Of a DNA stretch of 64,000 nucleotides, positions 1 to 9,439 are shown in pieces (the stretch's first letter is position 1; each line of letters opens with the position of its first letter). The DNA comes from CAVSWT01 sp963777515. Lineage in GTDB: Bacteria > Bacteroidota > Ignavibacteria > Ignavibacteriales > Ignavibacteriaceae. The translations under genes were made by a program, and so were the position numbers. Below the pieces are notes generated by a model. It was not told the DNA's origin. It saw nothing but the letters and a program-made list of their open reading frames with translations, and did not search any database. The stretch spans positions 103,588-167,587 of the forward strand of contig CAVZQU010000009.1 of the NCBI GenBank assembly GCA_963777515.1. The letters are read 5' to 3'.

Positions 1-325
1 TTAAACTGAAATAAAAATCAACTGCTTCATTTCCATTTGAACTTGATTCAGGTACATTAAAAATTAAGTTGTCGTGTTTTTCTTCCTTAGATGGTTTATA
101 CACAATTAAATCCAAAAAGACATCAAGTTTTTCACCTTCAAAGTTTGAAGTATTCATTTTCCCTTTTTTAGGAAGGAAATATCCGAAGTCCGGCAATGAA
201 AGTGCATCGCCTGGTTCGGTAACACTTGCTGCTTTTCTTAAAAATATTTCGAAAAAAAGTTTTGCTTCAGTATCAGGCACACCTGACTGCTTAGCAATCT
301 TTCTTATTAATTCTGCTTTTGTCAT
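1..325 (-). CDS. HU-family DNA-binding protein, partial
   Basis: This reads leftwards from an ATG at 325 and has no stop before the window edge, so the C-terminus is missing. The visible 108 residues begin MTKAELIRKIAKQSG and continue through SLPDFGYFLPKKG, which is the layout of HU/IHF-like nucleoid proteins: two N-terminal helices, then the beta arm. Classical HU is about 90 residues. This copy is longer and has an acidic, Ser-rich stretch after residue 90, so it is probably an HU-like variant. It lies 17 bases downstream of the outer-membrane protein gene on the same strand and may be the last gene of that operon. The family assignment is good; the particular role is not visible. Confidence 0.8.
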   Translation of the reverse strand, partial: MTKAELIRKIAKQSGVPDTEAKLFFEIFLRKAASVTEPGDALSLPDFGYFLPKKGKMNTSNFEGEKLDVFLDLIVYKPSKEEKHDNLIFNVPESSSNGNEAVDFYFSL

Positions 326-342
326 TTGAGTTTATTTTATAA

Positions 343-1939
343 TTACCATTGATAGACAATTCCGCCAATAGCATCCAACGGAATTTCCTTATAGCCCTGC
401 CACAAGTAATTATTATTGTTAATTAAATTATTCAACTCAAAAGTAAGATGAAAGTTATTATTGAATTTATAAATTAATTTTAAGCCAATATCAACATACG
501 GCTTTAATGAATTTGTATTTTTTATATCCGTATATGCGCCGGAAAGGAAAAGCATTTTCGGCTGGACTTCCAATCCAAATTTAAAATTATAACCATAATT
601 TACTGATAATTTTAAGTTGGGAACATAAGGAATATTATTTCCATCTTTATCCACTGATTGATTAACCTCTGCCGAGCCATATAAAACACCGTTGGGGCCT
701 GGATGAAATAGTAAATCTAAATATGCTCTTAAAGTGTGTCCATCTGCTGTCTTTACATCAAATCTTCCGGGTGTTGAAGAAGTAGTAAAATATGGGAAAT
801 TTTCAGTAGTATAGTATTCTGCTCCACCGTTTATTTGATAGTACTTCTCATATTCATATTTAATAACTCCATTTAATTCAAATGGCTTTTTATAATATAC
901 ATATAAAAATGTTTGCGGATTAAAATATCTATTTTGATTAAAGAAATTCTGGGCAGTTAAAAATTCTATTCTTGGAGCAAATTCAGTAAAAAGTGAAAGC
1001 TGTTTTGATAAATAAACAGAAACAGAAGCATAAGGATAAACAAGAGTTGATGTACCACCCAAATTAGAATACCGAAGTCCCGCAGCAGCATGAGCGGTTT
1101 TAACTAAATTAAATCCAACAGTAGGGGTTATTTCTAAGAATGTAAATTTACTTTTTATAACCGAATCGGTTTTTAGAGTTTGATATTTATAATTAAGATT
1201 TGCATTAATAAAAAATCCCGGCAGATTAATTTTAGCCAGTGATGTTATTTTCAAATTATTTTCGGAAAAAGTCTCATCACTTAAAGTATTGGGATGATCA
1301 TAAATACTGAAAGCGAAATTAAAATATTTATTGGCAAAATTTTCAAAATCAAACCCAATACTTCCCTGTCCTAAATTTCTCTTTAATGACAAAGGTGCGG
1401 AATAATATTTAAAGGTCGTATTACGATAATCACCGTGTATTTTTATTTTGGATCCCGGCAGAAAAGAAGCGTTATCATCAACAAAAAATATTAAATTACC
1501 GCCTGCTCCCATTTTGTACCAATCACTAGCTAATGTATCATATGATCTTTTATTATCTACATTTGCGTAAGCATCAAATATTCCGCTCGAAAATGGAATA
1601 CCCAATTTTAAAGATGCTTTAGGCAAAGTATAGATTCCTAATCCGGCTTCTAAAACACCTGTTATGTAATCCAAAGAATCGAACAAAGCGATATCATTTT
1701 TTACTGGATTTGAAATTTCTCTCATCTCTAATTCTTCAGGAGAAAAAACCGGCTTTAAGAAATTTGGAGATACTGTCGAGATAAAATCCGGCAATATCTT
1801 TTTTGCACTTTCTATGGAAACACTTTCCTTCCCTGTTATTACAAAATCCGGAAGTTCAACACTTTGATTTGATTTTTTACTATCCTGTGCAAAGGAAATA
1901 ATATTAACTAAAAATTAAAATTGGAATAATTTTTTTCAT
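343..1939 (-). CDS. Outer-membrane beta-barrel protein (TonB-receptor-like), frameshifted near the start
   Basis: The readable frame gives 483 residues ending in the aromatic IGGIVYQW, typical of an outer-membrane barrel's last strand. Many alternating hydrophobic/aromatic strands are visible (for example LSLFTEFAPRIEFL). An ATG at 1939 overlaps the stop of the upstream TPR gene in a TGATG arrangement and encodes MKKIIPIL. Removing one base near 1907 joins this to a signal peptide ending ISFAQ and then to the long frame. The true gene is therefore about 530 residues with a signal peptide, and the in-frame TTG at 1794 is not a credible start. No plug domain is evident, so this is a barrel associated with the TPR protein rather than a clear TonB-dependent receptor. 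Co-translation with the TPR gene suggests a joint envelope role. Substrate is unknown. Confidence 0.7.
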
Positions 1940-4911
1940 CATTTTAATGCTCTCAGTTTTGTTTGAGCTTCACGTCCAAAAACATCGCCCTTGTGCTTGG
2001 CTAACACAGTCCTGTAAATATCTTTAGCTTGCTCATAATCTTTTTGAATTGTGTAGGCTTCTCCCATTTTTAAATAAGATTTAGCAAGCCATTCATCATA
2101 AGCAGAAAAAATTGTCCTGACTCTTACAAAAGCAGTAATAGCATCATCATATTTTTTTTGTTCAAAATATGAAAGTCCTAAATAGTATTGAGCTTTTGCT
2201 CCTAAGTCATCTGATCTTGTATTTGCTAAATCCTGGAAATAATTATCAGCATTTTCGTATCTGCCTGCAGCCATTTCAATTGCACCAAGCTCAAACTTTG
2301 CTTTAGCTGCAAAAATTGTATTAGCATAATATTGAATTACTTCATCAAATGAATCAGTAGCATTCTTAATCTCACCTTTATTGGAATAGGCAGTGCCTTT
2401 CATAAAAATTATTTCAGCAAGTCTCGGTGACTGCTTCATTTTATCATAGGCTTCATTATAAATATTTATTGCAGAATCATAATCTCTCTCCGCCATATAA
2501 ATATTTCCGATTTCAAGCACAGCTCCTGCACCGGCTTCTGTATTTGGATAAGATTCAAAAACTTTCTTAAAATTGAATATAGCTTCCTGGTTTTGATTTA
2601 AGTTTTCAGCGCTCTTTCCAAGCCAGAAATAAGCATCAGGAATTAATTTACTTTTTGGGTAGCTCGCTATAAATTCACTATAACTTGTTTTTGCTTTATC
2701 AAAGTTTTGCAGGCTGTAATATATTTCTCCTTTTTTAAAAAACAATTGATCAGAAAAGCTTAAGCCTGGATTTTTTTGAACGAAATCTTCTATAACCGAA
2801 ATTGCCTTCTGAGGATTGCCCTGGGCGACATAACTATACTGCAAACCATTTACTGCATCAAACACATAATTTGATTTAGGATATAAAGTTAAAACTTTAT
2901 CATAATTTGTGATGGCGTCAGCATATTTCCCATGGTTAAAATATGAGTCTCCAATTGAATAATAAACTATGGGGTTTAAAGAGGAGCTTGGATATTTCTC
3001 CATTACATTCTTATAATTAGAAATTGCTTCATTAAAATTTCCCTGCTGGAAATATATCCAACCTACCACAAACAAAGATTTATCAGCATACTCCGAATTT
3101 GGATACCTGCTTTGAAGATTTCTAAATTCATTTATTGCTTCTTGCGAATTTCCGGACTTATATAAAGCCTGTGCATATTGATAATCTAAATTTGGATTTG
3201 TTAAATTATTTCTCGAACTAAATATTTCCTTATAAATCCTACTGGCTGCAGCATAATTTTTACTTCCGTAATAGCTGTCTGCCAATCTTAATCTTGCATC
3301 AGAAACTCTGGAGTCTCTTGGATATTTTTTTATAAAATCTGAAAAATGATAGGCAGAGTTTTGATAATTGTGTAAATCAAAATAAGTATATGCTTTTCCA
3401 TATAAAGCAAATTTCCCTACTGTTGAGTCTTTTAAATCAACTAACTGATATTTGTCCAATGCTTGCTTGTATTTATTTAAAGCGAAATTATCTTCTGCTA
3501 AATAAAAATTCACTTTGTTCGGCTCAAAACCATTATCATTTTGCTGGATGGCAGTTAAAGTTTCTAAAGATTCGCCATAACTTTTTAAGTAAAATTGGGC
3601 AATTCCTAATCCAAGATTTGCTCTATTTTTAAGTTCAATTGACAATGAAGGAATATCTAAAGCTTTTTGAAATTGCTGAAGCGCTGAAGAATAATTTTTA
3701 TTCTTCAATTCCATATCACCAAGCAAAGTGAAAGCTCTTGCTTTCAGCATTTTGTCTGAAGTATTTTTTGTTAGATTTAAAAAATCCTCTGCTTGCTTAA
3801 ATTGCTCATCATTAAAATATAGTGCACCGATTTGATATTTTACGCCGGAAGCAAGCCTGCTGTCCGGAAATCTATTAAGGAATTCTTTGTAAATACTATA
3901 TGCTTCAGAATCATTGCCGGCATATCTTTGTGCTTCACCTTTCCAATAGAAAGATTTCATCGCAATAGAATCTTGACCGTTTGAGAGAACATTAAATATT
4001 GAATAAGCATCATCATATTTTTTTTGCTGAAAATATGTCCAGGCTAAATCGTATTTAACTTCCCGGATTAGATGAGAGCCAGGGAAGTTTTTTATTATCT
4101 CCAGATAAGTTTTTGAAGCATCATCATATTGGTGAACCCTGTAATAAGAATTTGCCAATAAATATAAACTTTCACCATATTGTGTTGAAGATAATGAAGA
4201 AAGTTCAGGGTTATTTAATTCAACGATTGAAGATTGATAGTCTTTTAACTTAAAATAACATACACCAATTCTAATCTGTGCAGAAGATGCTAATGGACTA
4301 TCTTTATAATATGATAAAAGCTGATCATAATATTTTACTGCATTTTTATAATCGCCTTTTTTTTCGTAAAGAGATGCAAGAGTATAAATTGAGTAATCGA
4401 TATATCTATTATCTTTCCTGTTTTTTACGGCATCAGCTAAAAATTTAATTGCATCATCAATTTTGCCCTGCTTTGTATACGCTTCGCCAATCCAGTACAT
4501 CGCAGAACCAGCATAGTTACTTGAAGGATATTCGTCAATTAATTTTATCAAGGTTTCCCTGCTCTCAGAGTAGCGGCTTAAATCAAAATAGATCAGGCCA
4601 ACTTCATAAAAAGCTTTATCCCTAAAATTTGACCATTGGAAGTTATCAATCAAATAATTGAATTCAACTGCAGCACTTTCTTTTTTGCCGATATTAAGTA
4701 AAGCCTCTGCTGCATAATATTTAGCAGTAGAATTTAACTCATCCATTAATTTATAATTATGAAAAAATTCCTCAAACAAATTATATGCTTCAACATATCT
4801 GTGATTTGAAAAAGCATTCATTGCTTGAGAATATTTATGTGCAATATTTTGCGCGTAACCAATTTTTATAAATAAAAATAAGGCTGTAAAGATTAAAATA
4901 TTTTTTTTCAT
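1939..4911 (-). CDS. Large secreted tetratricopeptide-repeat protein
   Basis: This is an intact 990-residue protein with a signal peptide (cleavage after about residue 20, GYAQ). The rest is TPR units of about 34-37 residues, with recurring YxxALxxY and YPxSxxxxDA patterns. The spacing and YPxS turns resemble the YbgF/BamD group of periplasmic TPR proteins rather than cytoplasmic TPRs. About 25 repeats are present, so it is probably a long periplasmic scaffold. The start overlaps the stop of the DUF92 gene by four bases, and its stop overlaps the start of the barrel gene, so the three genes are translationally coupled. A role in envelope assembly is inference. Confidence 0.85.
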   Translation of the reverse strand: MKKNILIFTALFLFIKIGYAQNIAHKYSQAMNAFSNHRYVEAYNLFEEFFHNYKLMDELNSTAKYYAAEALLNIGKKESAAVEFNYLIDNFQWSNFRDKAFYEVGLIYFDLSRYSESRETLIKLIDEYPSSNYAGSAMYWIGEAYTKQGKIDDAIKFLADAVKNRKDNRYIDYSIYTLASLYEKKGDYKNAVKYYDQLLSYYKDSPLASSAQIRIGVCYFKLKDYQSSIVELNNPELSSLSSTQYGESLYLLANSYYRVHQYDDASKTYLEIIKNFPGSHLIREVKYDLAWTYFQQKKYDDAYSIFNVLSNGQDSIAMKSFYWKGEAQRYAGNDSEAYSIYKEFLNRFPDSRLASGVKYQIGALYFNDEQFKQAEDFLNLTKNTSDKMLKARAFTLLGDMELKNKNYSSALQQFQKALDIPSLSIELKNRANLGLGIAQFYLKSYGESLETLTAIQQNDNGFEPNKVNFYLAEDNFALNKYKQALDKYQLVDLKDSTVGKFALYGKAYTYFDLHNYQNSAYHFSDFIKKYPRDSRVSDARLRLADSYYGSKNYAAASRIYKEIFSSRNNLTNPNLDYQYAQALYKSGNSQEAINEFRNLQSRYPNSEYADKSLFVVGWIYFQQGNFNEAISNYKNVMEKYPSSSLNPIVYYSIGDSYFNHGKYADAITNYDKVLTLYPKSNYVFDAVNGLQYSYVAQGNPQKAISVIEDFVQKNPGLSFSDQLFFKKGEIYYSLQNFDKAKTSYSEFIASYPKSKLIPDAYFWLGKSAENLNQNQEAIFNFKKVFESYPNTEAGAGAVLEIGNIYMAERDYDSAINIYNEAYDKMKQSPRLAEIIFMKGTAYSNKGEIKNATDSFDEVIQYYANTIFAAKAKFELGAIEMAAGRYENADNYFQDLANTRSDDLGAKAQYYLGLSYFEQKKYDDAITAFVRVRTIFSAYDEWLAKSYLKMGEAYTIQKDYEQAKDIYRTVLAKHKGDVFGREAQTKLRALK

Positions 4912-5771
4912 TTATACTCTAAGAAAATCTGAAATAGAAAACAGAAAATTATACCGGCAATGCTACTAAATAAATTCACAACATCATTATTTATCCAGCT
5001 TATGCCACTATTCTTAACTGCTGGTTCATTGCAATGAGTTTGTCTTTCAGTAATTGAATTACAAGATACACATTTAAATTGAACTTGAAATACAGCACCT
5101 AACACACTATCAACCAGGCTTGCTAAAACAGCAGAAATAATTATTACAAAGATAAAAAAAACATGGTTAATGTTTGTCCAGTATATAGACGAAAGAGAAA
5201 TCAAAAGTGCACCCGAAACTGCGCCTAAAATTCCATTAAAAGAAATCCCCCCCGAGATCCCTTGTTCCACTTTATTAAAATTTAAAATATTATAAGTTTT
5301 ATTTTTCTTCATAGTTCCTATTTCTGTTGCCCAGGTATCAGCACAAACAGAAGCAATTGAGGCAACATAAAGACTGAAGATTAAATTCTTCCCGGTAAAA
5401 AAATAAAGAATAATTAAAACTGCCGCTGTGCTGCCGTTTGCAAACACCTGGGCATAATCTCTTTGACCGGACTTTTCAAAAAATGATTCTACATTTTTGT
5501 TTTTACTTTTTCTTATTTGAGAAAGAACACTTGAAAAAACAAAAAATGTCAAAATTGGAACTGTCCATTTCCAGCTGCCAATTCCAAAAACAATAAAAGC
5601 CAAAACGAAAACTGCAACCGCTCCGCTTTTTGTTAAGAATTTAAATTTGAAAGATAAAATTGATATTAAAAAACTAAGGCTTAATGTTAGTATAATATGA
5701 GAAATTGAAAAAATTGAATTAAGCAGTACATCATTCAACTGATGAAAATCTTTCAAATTAAATTTTGTCAA
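4908..5771 (-). CDS. DUF92 family membrane protein
   Basis: The protein has 287 residues and several hydrophobic segments (about 20-45, 50-75, 110-140, 175-195, 200-220 and 265-285). It has the conserved features of the DUF92/TIGR00297 family: SFKFKFLTKSGAVA near residue 40, FANGSTAAVL near 110, DTWATEIG near 145 and a Cys-rich loop (CVSCNSITERQTHC) near 230. Plant members (VTE6) phosphorylate phytyl phosphate, and bacterial members are thought to act on prenyl or phytyl substrates, but the reaction here is unproven. It overlaps the TPR gene by four bases. The preceding 175 bases hold the terminator of the next upstream gene, so this is probably the first gene of its operon. Confidence 0.85.
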   Translation of the reverse strand: MTKFNLKDFHQLNDVLLNSIFSISHIILTLSLSFLISILSFKFKFLTKSGAVAVFVLAFIVFGIGSWKWTVPILTFFVFSSVLSQIRKSKNKNVESFFEKSGQRDYAQVFANGSTAAVLIILYFFTGKNLIFSLYVASIASVCADTWATEIGTMKKNKTYNILNFNKVEQGISGGISFNGILGAVSGALLISLSSIYWTNINHVFFIFVIIISAVLASLVDSVLGAVFQVQFKCVSCNSITERQTHCNEPAVKNSGISWINNDVVNLFSSIAGIIFCFLFQIFLEYK

Positions 5772-5891
5772 ATTTCAAATATTGTAAATATATAGTTTAT
5801 ATTTTTATAATGTCAAGTGAAATAATGATATAAGGAAAATACTTAAAGAGAATTGTGAAATAATTTTACAAAAATAACATACAATTTTATA

Positions 5892-5916
5892 AAAAAAAGC
5901 CCTCTAAAAAGAGGGC
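5892..5916 (-). terminator. Intrinsic terminator of the small TPR gene
   Basis: A GCCCTC/GAGGGC stem with an A-rich loop is followed, reading the minus strand, by a run of eight T residues. It lies 30 bases past the stop of the 254-residue TPR gene. Confidence 0.8.
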
Positions 5917-5946
5917 AAATAAACTATTAAATTCTATCAAATTGAA

Positions 5947-6711
5947 TTATTTTAAAGCACTTAATTCATATTCAACTAGTTTTTTATAAGTAGCATCACC
6001 TTTAGCATTTTTGAACATCTCTTTAGCTTTATCATTTTCGCCTAAGTTTTTATATGCAATTCCCATATAATAGTAAGGGCCGCCTTTTCCAATTGATGAT
6101 CTATATTTCAATGCTTTTTGAGCAGCATCAAGGCATTTATCATATTTTCCCATATCGGAATATGCTTTTGCTAAAGAAAGATATGCAGCATCATAATTAT
6201 CATTTTTAACTGCTTTTTCAAGGGCTTCTACGCCTTTTTCGTTGTTTCTATTTGATATTTCTTCATTGCCAAGTTTTGCATAAGCTAAAGCAAGGTTTTT
6301 CTTAACTGCTTTTTTTACATTCTCATTTTTTGAGGTTTCCACAACTTTTTCAAAATTATCAATTGCTTTTTGATAATTACCTTTTGAAAAATAAACTCCG
6401 CCTAAAGCATTATATCCGGCATCAAAATCAGGCTTCATCTTTATAACTTGCTCAAATGAAGTCATTGCGCTATCCAAATTACCTGATTTTTTTAGAGCGA
6501 CGCCTCTTTGATAATAAGTCCTAAAGTCCTTTTCAATATCCAGAGATTTATTATAACTCTCAATAGCGCCTTTATAATTTCCAGCTTTCAGTAATTTATT
6601 GCCTTCATTGTATAGTTTGCCTGCCTCAGGTTTCATCTCCTGAGCAAAAGCAGCACTTACAAATACCACCATAAAAAACAGGCAATAAAGTACATAAGGT
6701 AATCTGTTCAT
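5947..6711 (-). CDS. Secreted TPR-repeat protein
   Basis: This intact 254-residue protein has a signal peptide (hydrophobic 5-22, cleavage near AFAQ). It carries about six TPR units, for example GNYKGAIESYNKSLDIEKDF and GNLDSAMTSFEQVIKMKPDF. Lys content is high. It sits between tRNA-Leu and the DUF92 operon and ends in its own terminator, so it appears to be a single-gene unit. The function cannot be narrowed beyond a periplasmic protein-interaction role. Confidence 0.8.
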   Translation of the reverse strand: MNRLPYVLYCLFFMVVFVSAAFAQEMKPEAGKLYNEGNKLLKAGNYKGAIESYNKSLDIEKDFRTYYQRGVALKKSGNLDSAMTSFEQVIKMKPDFDAGYNALGGVYFSKGNYQKAIDNFEKVVETSKNENVKKAVKKNLALAYAKLGNEEISNRNNEKGVEALEKAVKNDNYDAAYLSLAKAYSDMGKYDKCLDAAQKALKYRSSIGKGGPYYYMGIAYKNLGENDKAKEMFKNAKGDATYKKLVEYELSALK

Positions 6712-6752
6712 TACTATCTTCCTTTATTTATTGTTAGAAAAGTTCTTATTTG

Positions 6753-6836
6753 TGCGGAAGACGGGACTCGAACCCGTACGCCAAACCTGGCACTACCCCC
6801 TCAAGATAGCGTGTATACCAATTTCACCACTTCCGC
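6753..6836 (-). tRNA. tRNA-Leu (anticodon GAG)
   Basis: The minus strand folds as a class II tRNA. The acceptor GCGGAAG pairs with CTTCCGC and the discriminator is A. The anticodon stem CTATC/GGTAG closes the loop TTGAGGG, giving anticodon GAG. A long variable arm and a GGTTCGAGTCC T-loop are present. The 3' CCA is not encoded. Confidence 0.95.
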
Positions 6837-6931
6837 AAAATTAGTGGTGAAAGATAATTTTGTTGACGTATAAAATCAACCCGCACTTTTGGTTTTATAC
6901 TCAATTAAAATAAACGGGTTCCATTTAAAAT

Positions 6932-7417
6932 TCAACGTCTTCTTCTATCCATCCTCGTTTTAAATAATAAATCACGTATTTCATCCCTAAATTTCTTCTC
7001 GAACACAACTAATTTTGCTATTTGTTCGACCGACAGAATATCAGATAAAGAATGAATAAATGCTTCTCTCTCTTTTCCAATTTCTCTATCATACGACAAA
7101 TACTTATCTATCATTGAATTTAATTCTTTATCATTTATAGATTTCTCTTTTAATTTATCATCAATTGCTGTTAATTGCTGCTGGGATTTATCCATAAGCT
7201 CTTTCATCTTATTTTTATGCTCATTTCTTCTGGCAAAAAATTTAAGTGTAGTTTGTTCATCCAAATTCAGTGCTTCAATTAATTTAATTTTCTCCAACTG
7301 TTCGATTTTTTTCATGCCATTATGCGGGGGACCTTCATGAGGCATTCCATCCATTTGTGCTTTTGATATTGAACTTACTATAAAAAATAAGAATATAAAT
7401 ATTATTACTTTTTTCAT
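6932..7417 (-). CDS. Spy/CpxP-like periplasmic protein
   Basis: The 161-residue protein has a signal peptide (cleavage near SKAQ, residue 21), a His/Met/Pro-rich linker (DGMPHEGPPHNGM), an all-helical charged body and a very basic C-terminus (MDRRRR). LSVEQIAKL near residue 130 resembles the LTxxQ motif of Spy/CpxP proteins, which sense or buffer envelope stress and can bind metal. It lies 9 bases after the anti-sigma gene, so it is the third gene of a sigma/anti-sigma operon, and a divergent gene across the promoter region encodes a second Spy-like protein. This context suggests envelope-stress control, as in CnrYXH-type systems. The Met/His-rich start could bind metal, but that is inference. 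Confidence 0.7.
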   Translation of the reverse strand: MKKVIIFIFLFFIVSSISKAQMDGMPHEGPPHNGMKKIEQLEKIKLIEALNLDEQTTLKFFARRNEHKNKMKELMDKSQQQLTAIDDKLKEKSINDKELNSMIDKYLSYDREIGKEREAFIHSLSDILSVEQIAKLVVFEKKFRDEIRDLLFKTRMDRRRR

Positions 7418-7426
7418 TTTTAATCC

Positions 7427-8032
7427 TTAAAAAAATTTTTTATTTAAAATCTCTTTATAAATATTATCCGCTTCATTGTCATTTATATACTGCTCAAGCT
7501 GAGACAAACTGTTATTATTAGATGAAATCAAATCAAGATTTGAATTAGTGCTGACACTTAACTCATTACCTAAAATTTTAGTAAAAACCGAATCATAAGC
7601 ATCAGAAGAATTAATGTTGAGATCAGATAAACTAACATTATTTAAATATGTACTGGCTGCGGCATTAGCATCTTCAGTGGTTATTTGTGAGACTAATTGC
7701 TGTATGCTTTCTATATTAGATGTATTACGGGAATTAAATAATAGAAAAGCAGCAAATATTACAGCCACAGCAATACTGCCCGCAAGTGCAAATCTTCCGG
7801 AAAATCTTTGAAGTTTACTTTTTCTCCTCATCCTCTCTCTAAATTTGGGGATTACATTATTAATGTAATCTTCCTTTAACTCTGTTTCTTTAAAAGAAGA
7901 TAAAAATAATTTGTAATCTTCAATTTCTTTTTGAAGGTCTGGAGAATTATTTAATTCTTTTTCAAACAATTCTTTCTCTTCCGCAGGCATTTGGTTATCA
8001 AAATACCTGATAATTTTATCTTTATTATTCAT
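7427..8032 (-). CDS. Anti-sigma factor-like membrane protein
   Basis: This 201-residue protein starts MNNKDKIIRYFDNQM and has a cytoplasmic N-terminal region of about 80 residues with the LxxYFDxxMxxEEKxxFEKEL pattern seen in Bacteroidota anti-sigma proteins. One membrane segment follows (about 80-100), then a Ser/Asn-rich periplasmic part. No HxxxCxxC zinc motif is present, so it is not a ZAS-type factor. Its ATG at 8032 lies inside the end of the sigma gene (8-base overlap once that gene's frame is corrected), which indicates coupled synthesis of the pair. Confidence 0.75.
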   Translation of the reverse strand: MNNKDKIIRYFDNQMPAEEKELFEKELNNSPDLQKEIEDYKLFLSSFKETELKEDYINNVIPKFRERMRRKSKLQRFSGRFALAGSIAVAVIFAAFLLFNSRNTSNIESIQQLVSQITTEDANAAASTYLNNVSLSDLNINSSDAYDSVFTKILGNELSVSTNSNLDLISSNNNSLSQLEQYINDNEADNIYKEILNKKFF

Positions 8033-8575
8033 AATCTTTCATCAACTCCATTATTTTATTTGCTGCATGAAAGTAATTTGCTTTTAAACCGCCGATACTT
8101 TTTCCGGTAATTTCAGAAATTTCTTCATAAGAAAGATCTTCATATACGCGGAATAAAAAAACTTCACGCTGCTTAGTTGGTATTTTCTGAAGACTTTTTC
8201 GACCCGTTCAAGCTTTTCTTTATCTTCAATATTTTTAATAACATCCTCTGAAAAAGACAACTTACTGCCGGCATCATCATCAATAGAAAATATTTGTCTA
8301 ATTTTTTTCTTCTTTAAATAATTAATTGTACGTGTAGAAGTTATCCTATATATCCATGTATACAAAGAAGATTTAAATTGAAAATCTTTCAGCTTCTTAT
8401 AAAGAACTAATAAAACTTCCTGTACAATTTCATCAGCATCTAGATGATTGCCTGTCATTCTTCTGGCGTGCCAATAAATTTTATCCTTGTATTTATTAGC
8501 AATCATATTGAATGCGCTTTCATCTCCAGCTAAATAGTCTTTAATTAATTTAAAGACATATTCATTTTCAGTCAT
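8025..8575 (-). CDS. ECF sigma factor (RpoE-like), one frameshift
   Basis: Residues 1-85 form sigma region 2 (YKDKIYWHARRMTGNHLDADEIVQEVLL, then SSLYTWIYRI). The frame breaks near 8190: adding one A to a four-A run restores region 4, which reads IPTKQREVFLFRVYEDLSYE, then EEISEITGKSIGGLKANY, ending at a TAA at 8025. This is the expected total of about 182 residues. It is the first gene of an operon with an anti-sigma and a Spy-like gene. A divergent Spy-like gene starts 200 bases away, and the intergenic region probably holds the autoregulated promoter. Confidence 0.85.
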
Positions 8576-8774
8576 AAACCCCGCTATAATACATCAATTT
8601 GACAAACTTTATTTTTCAAAGGTTTAAATTTTTAATAGCGCAAGACAAAATCCTTTTATAAATAAGCAATTTCTTAAGTTCTTTACAAATTAAACCAAAG
8701 TTAAATAGTGATTGTCAAAGACACAAAATAATAAAAAATTAAACTGTGTATCACAAACATTTAAGGAGAATCAA

Positions 8775-9308
8775 ATGAAGCAACGTACTTTAATAATTGC
8801 AGCAACAATTTTTACTGCTTTGATATTTACAATATCAATTTCTGCACAAAACAAGACCGGTACTAAACGTATGGGGAAAGAATTCGGTTTAAAAAAATTG
8901 AACTTAACTGAAGCTCAACAATCTCAAGTAGAAAAATTAAGAATTGAGCATCAGAAAAATATGGTTGACTTGCAGGCAAATTTGAAGAAACAAGAAATAG
9001 CATTAGAAGAAGTTACTGCCAACAAAGATTTAAAACGCTCTGATCTTACAAATGCTATTGAAAATATTTCAAAAGCCAAAGATCAAATAGCACTTGCAAG
9101 GGCAAATCATTTTATGGATGTATATCAAATACTTGATAATACACAAAAAGCACAATGGTTAAAAATGGGAAAAAGAATGATGATGATGAAGAGTATGAAA
9201 GACAAACACGGCAGAATGATGGGACGTAAAATGATGATGAAGAACAATCAAAACATGCCCGCACCCCACCGGACAACAATAATTAACCTTCCCACACTTA
9301 CTTGCTAA
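8775..9308 (+). CDS. Spy-like periplasmic protein, Met-rich
   Basis: The ATG at 8775 follows AAGGAGAATCAA and is preferred over an upstream in-frame ATG at 8712, because it places a signal peptide directly at the N-terminus (MKQRTLIIAATIFTAL, cleavage near ISAQ). The mature part is helical and carries the LTXXQ motif (KLNLTEAQQSQVEKL, about residue 45). It then has a strongly Met/Lys-rich tail (GKRMMMMKSMKDKHGRMMGR). Spy relatives are periplasmic chaperones, and Met/His-rich tails often bind copper or similar metals. Adding one C to CCCC near 9265 would give a more natural end (APPPDNNN) at 9286, so the printed last 12 residues are doubtful. The divergent sigma operon is a likely regulator. 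Confidence 0.75.
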   Translation: MKQRTLIIAATIFTALIFTISISAQNKTGTKRMGKEFGLKKLNLTEAQQSQVEKLRIEHQKNMVDLQANLKKQEIALEEVTANKDLKRSDLTNAIENISKAKDQIALARANHFMDVYQILDNTQKAQWLKMGKRMMMMKSMKDKHGRMMGRKMMMKNNQNMPAPHRTTIINLPTLTC

Positions 9309-9313
9309 AAAGA

Positions 9314-9340
9314 GGCTCACAAGAAAAGTGAGCCTTTTTT
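9314..9340 (+). terminator. Intrinsic terminator after the Spy-like gene
   Basis: GGCTCAC pairs with GTGAGCC across an eight-base loop and is followed by six T. Confidence 0.85.
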
Positions 9341-9439
9341 ATTTCTCTCTTATGGATATAAATTTGTTTGTTGTTATTTTCAAAATAGATTAAAACTAAA
9401 TTTAATATACTCTTCAATTTAATTTTCAGGATAATTCCT

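Noticed and set aside
69..329. Plus-strand open frame over the HU-like gene
   Set aside because: The minus strand encodes a conserved HU-family protein over the same bases; the plus frame has no recognisable domain and no ribosome site.
1939..4911. Calling the 990-residue TPR protein YbgF or BamD
   Set aside because: Only the repeat style is similar; length, number of repeats and gene neighbours do not match either protein.
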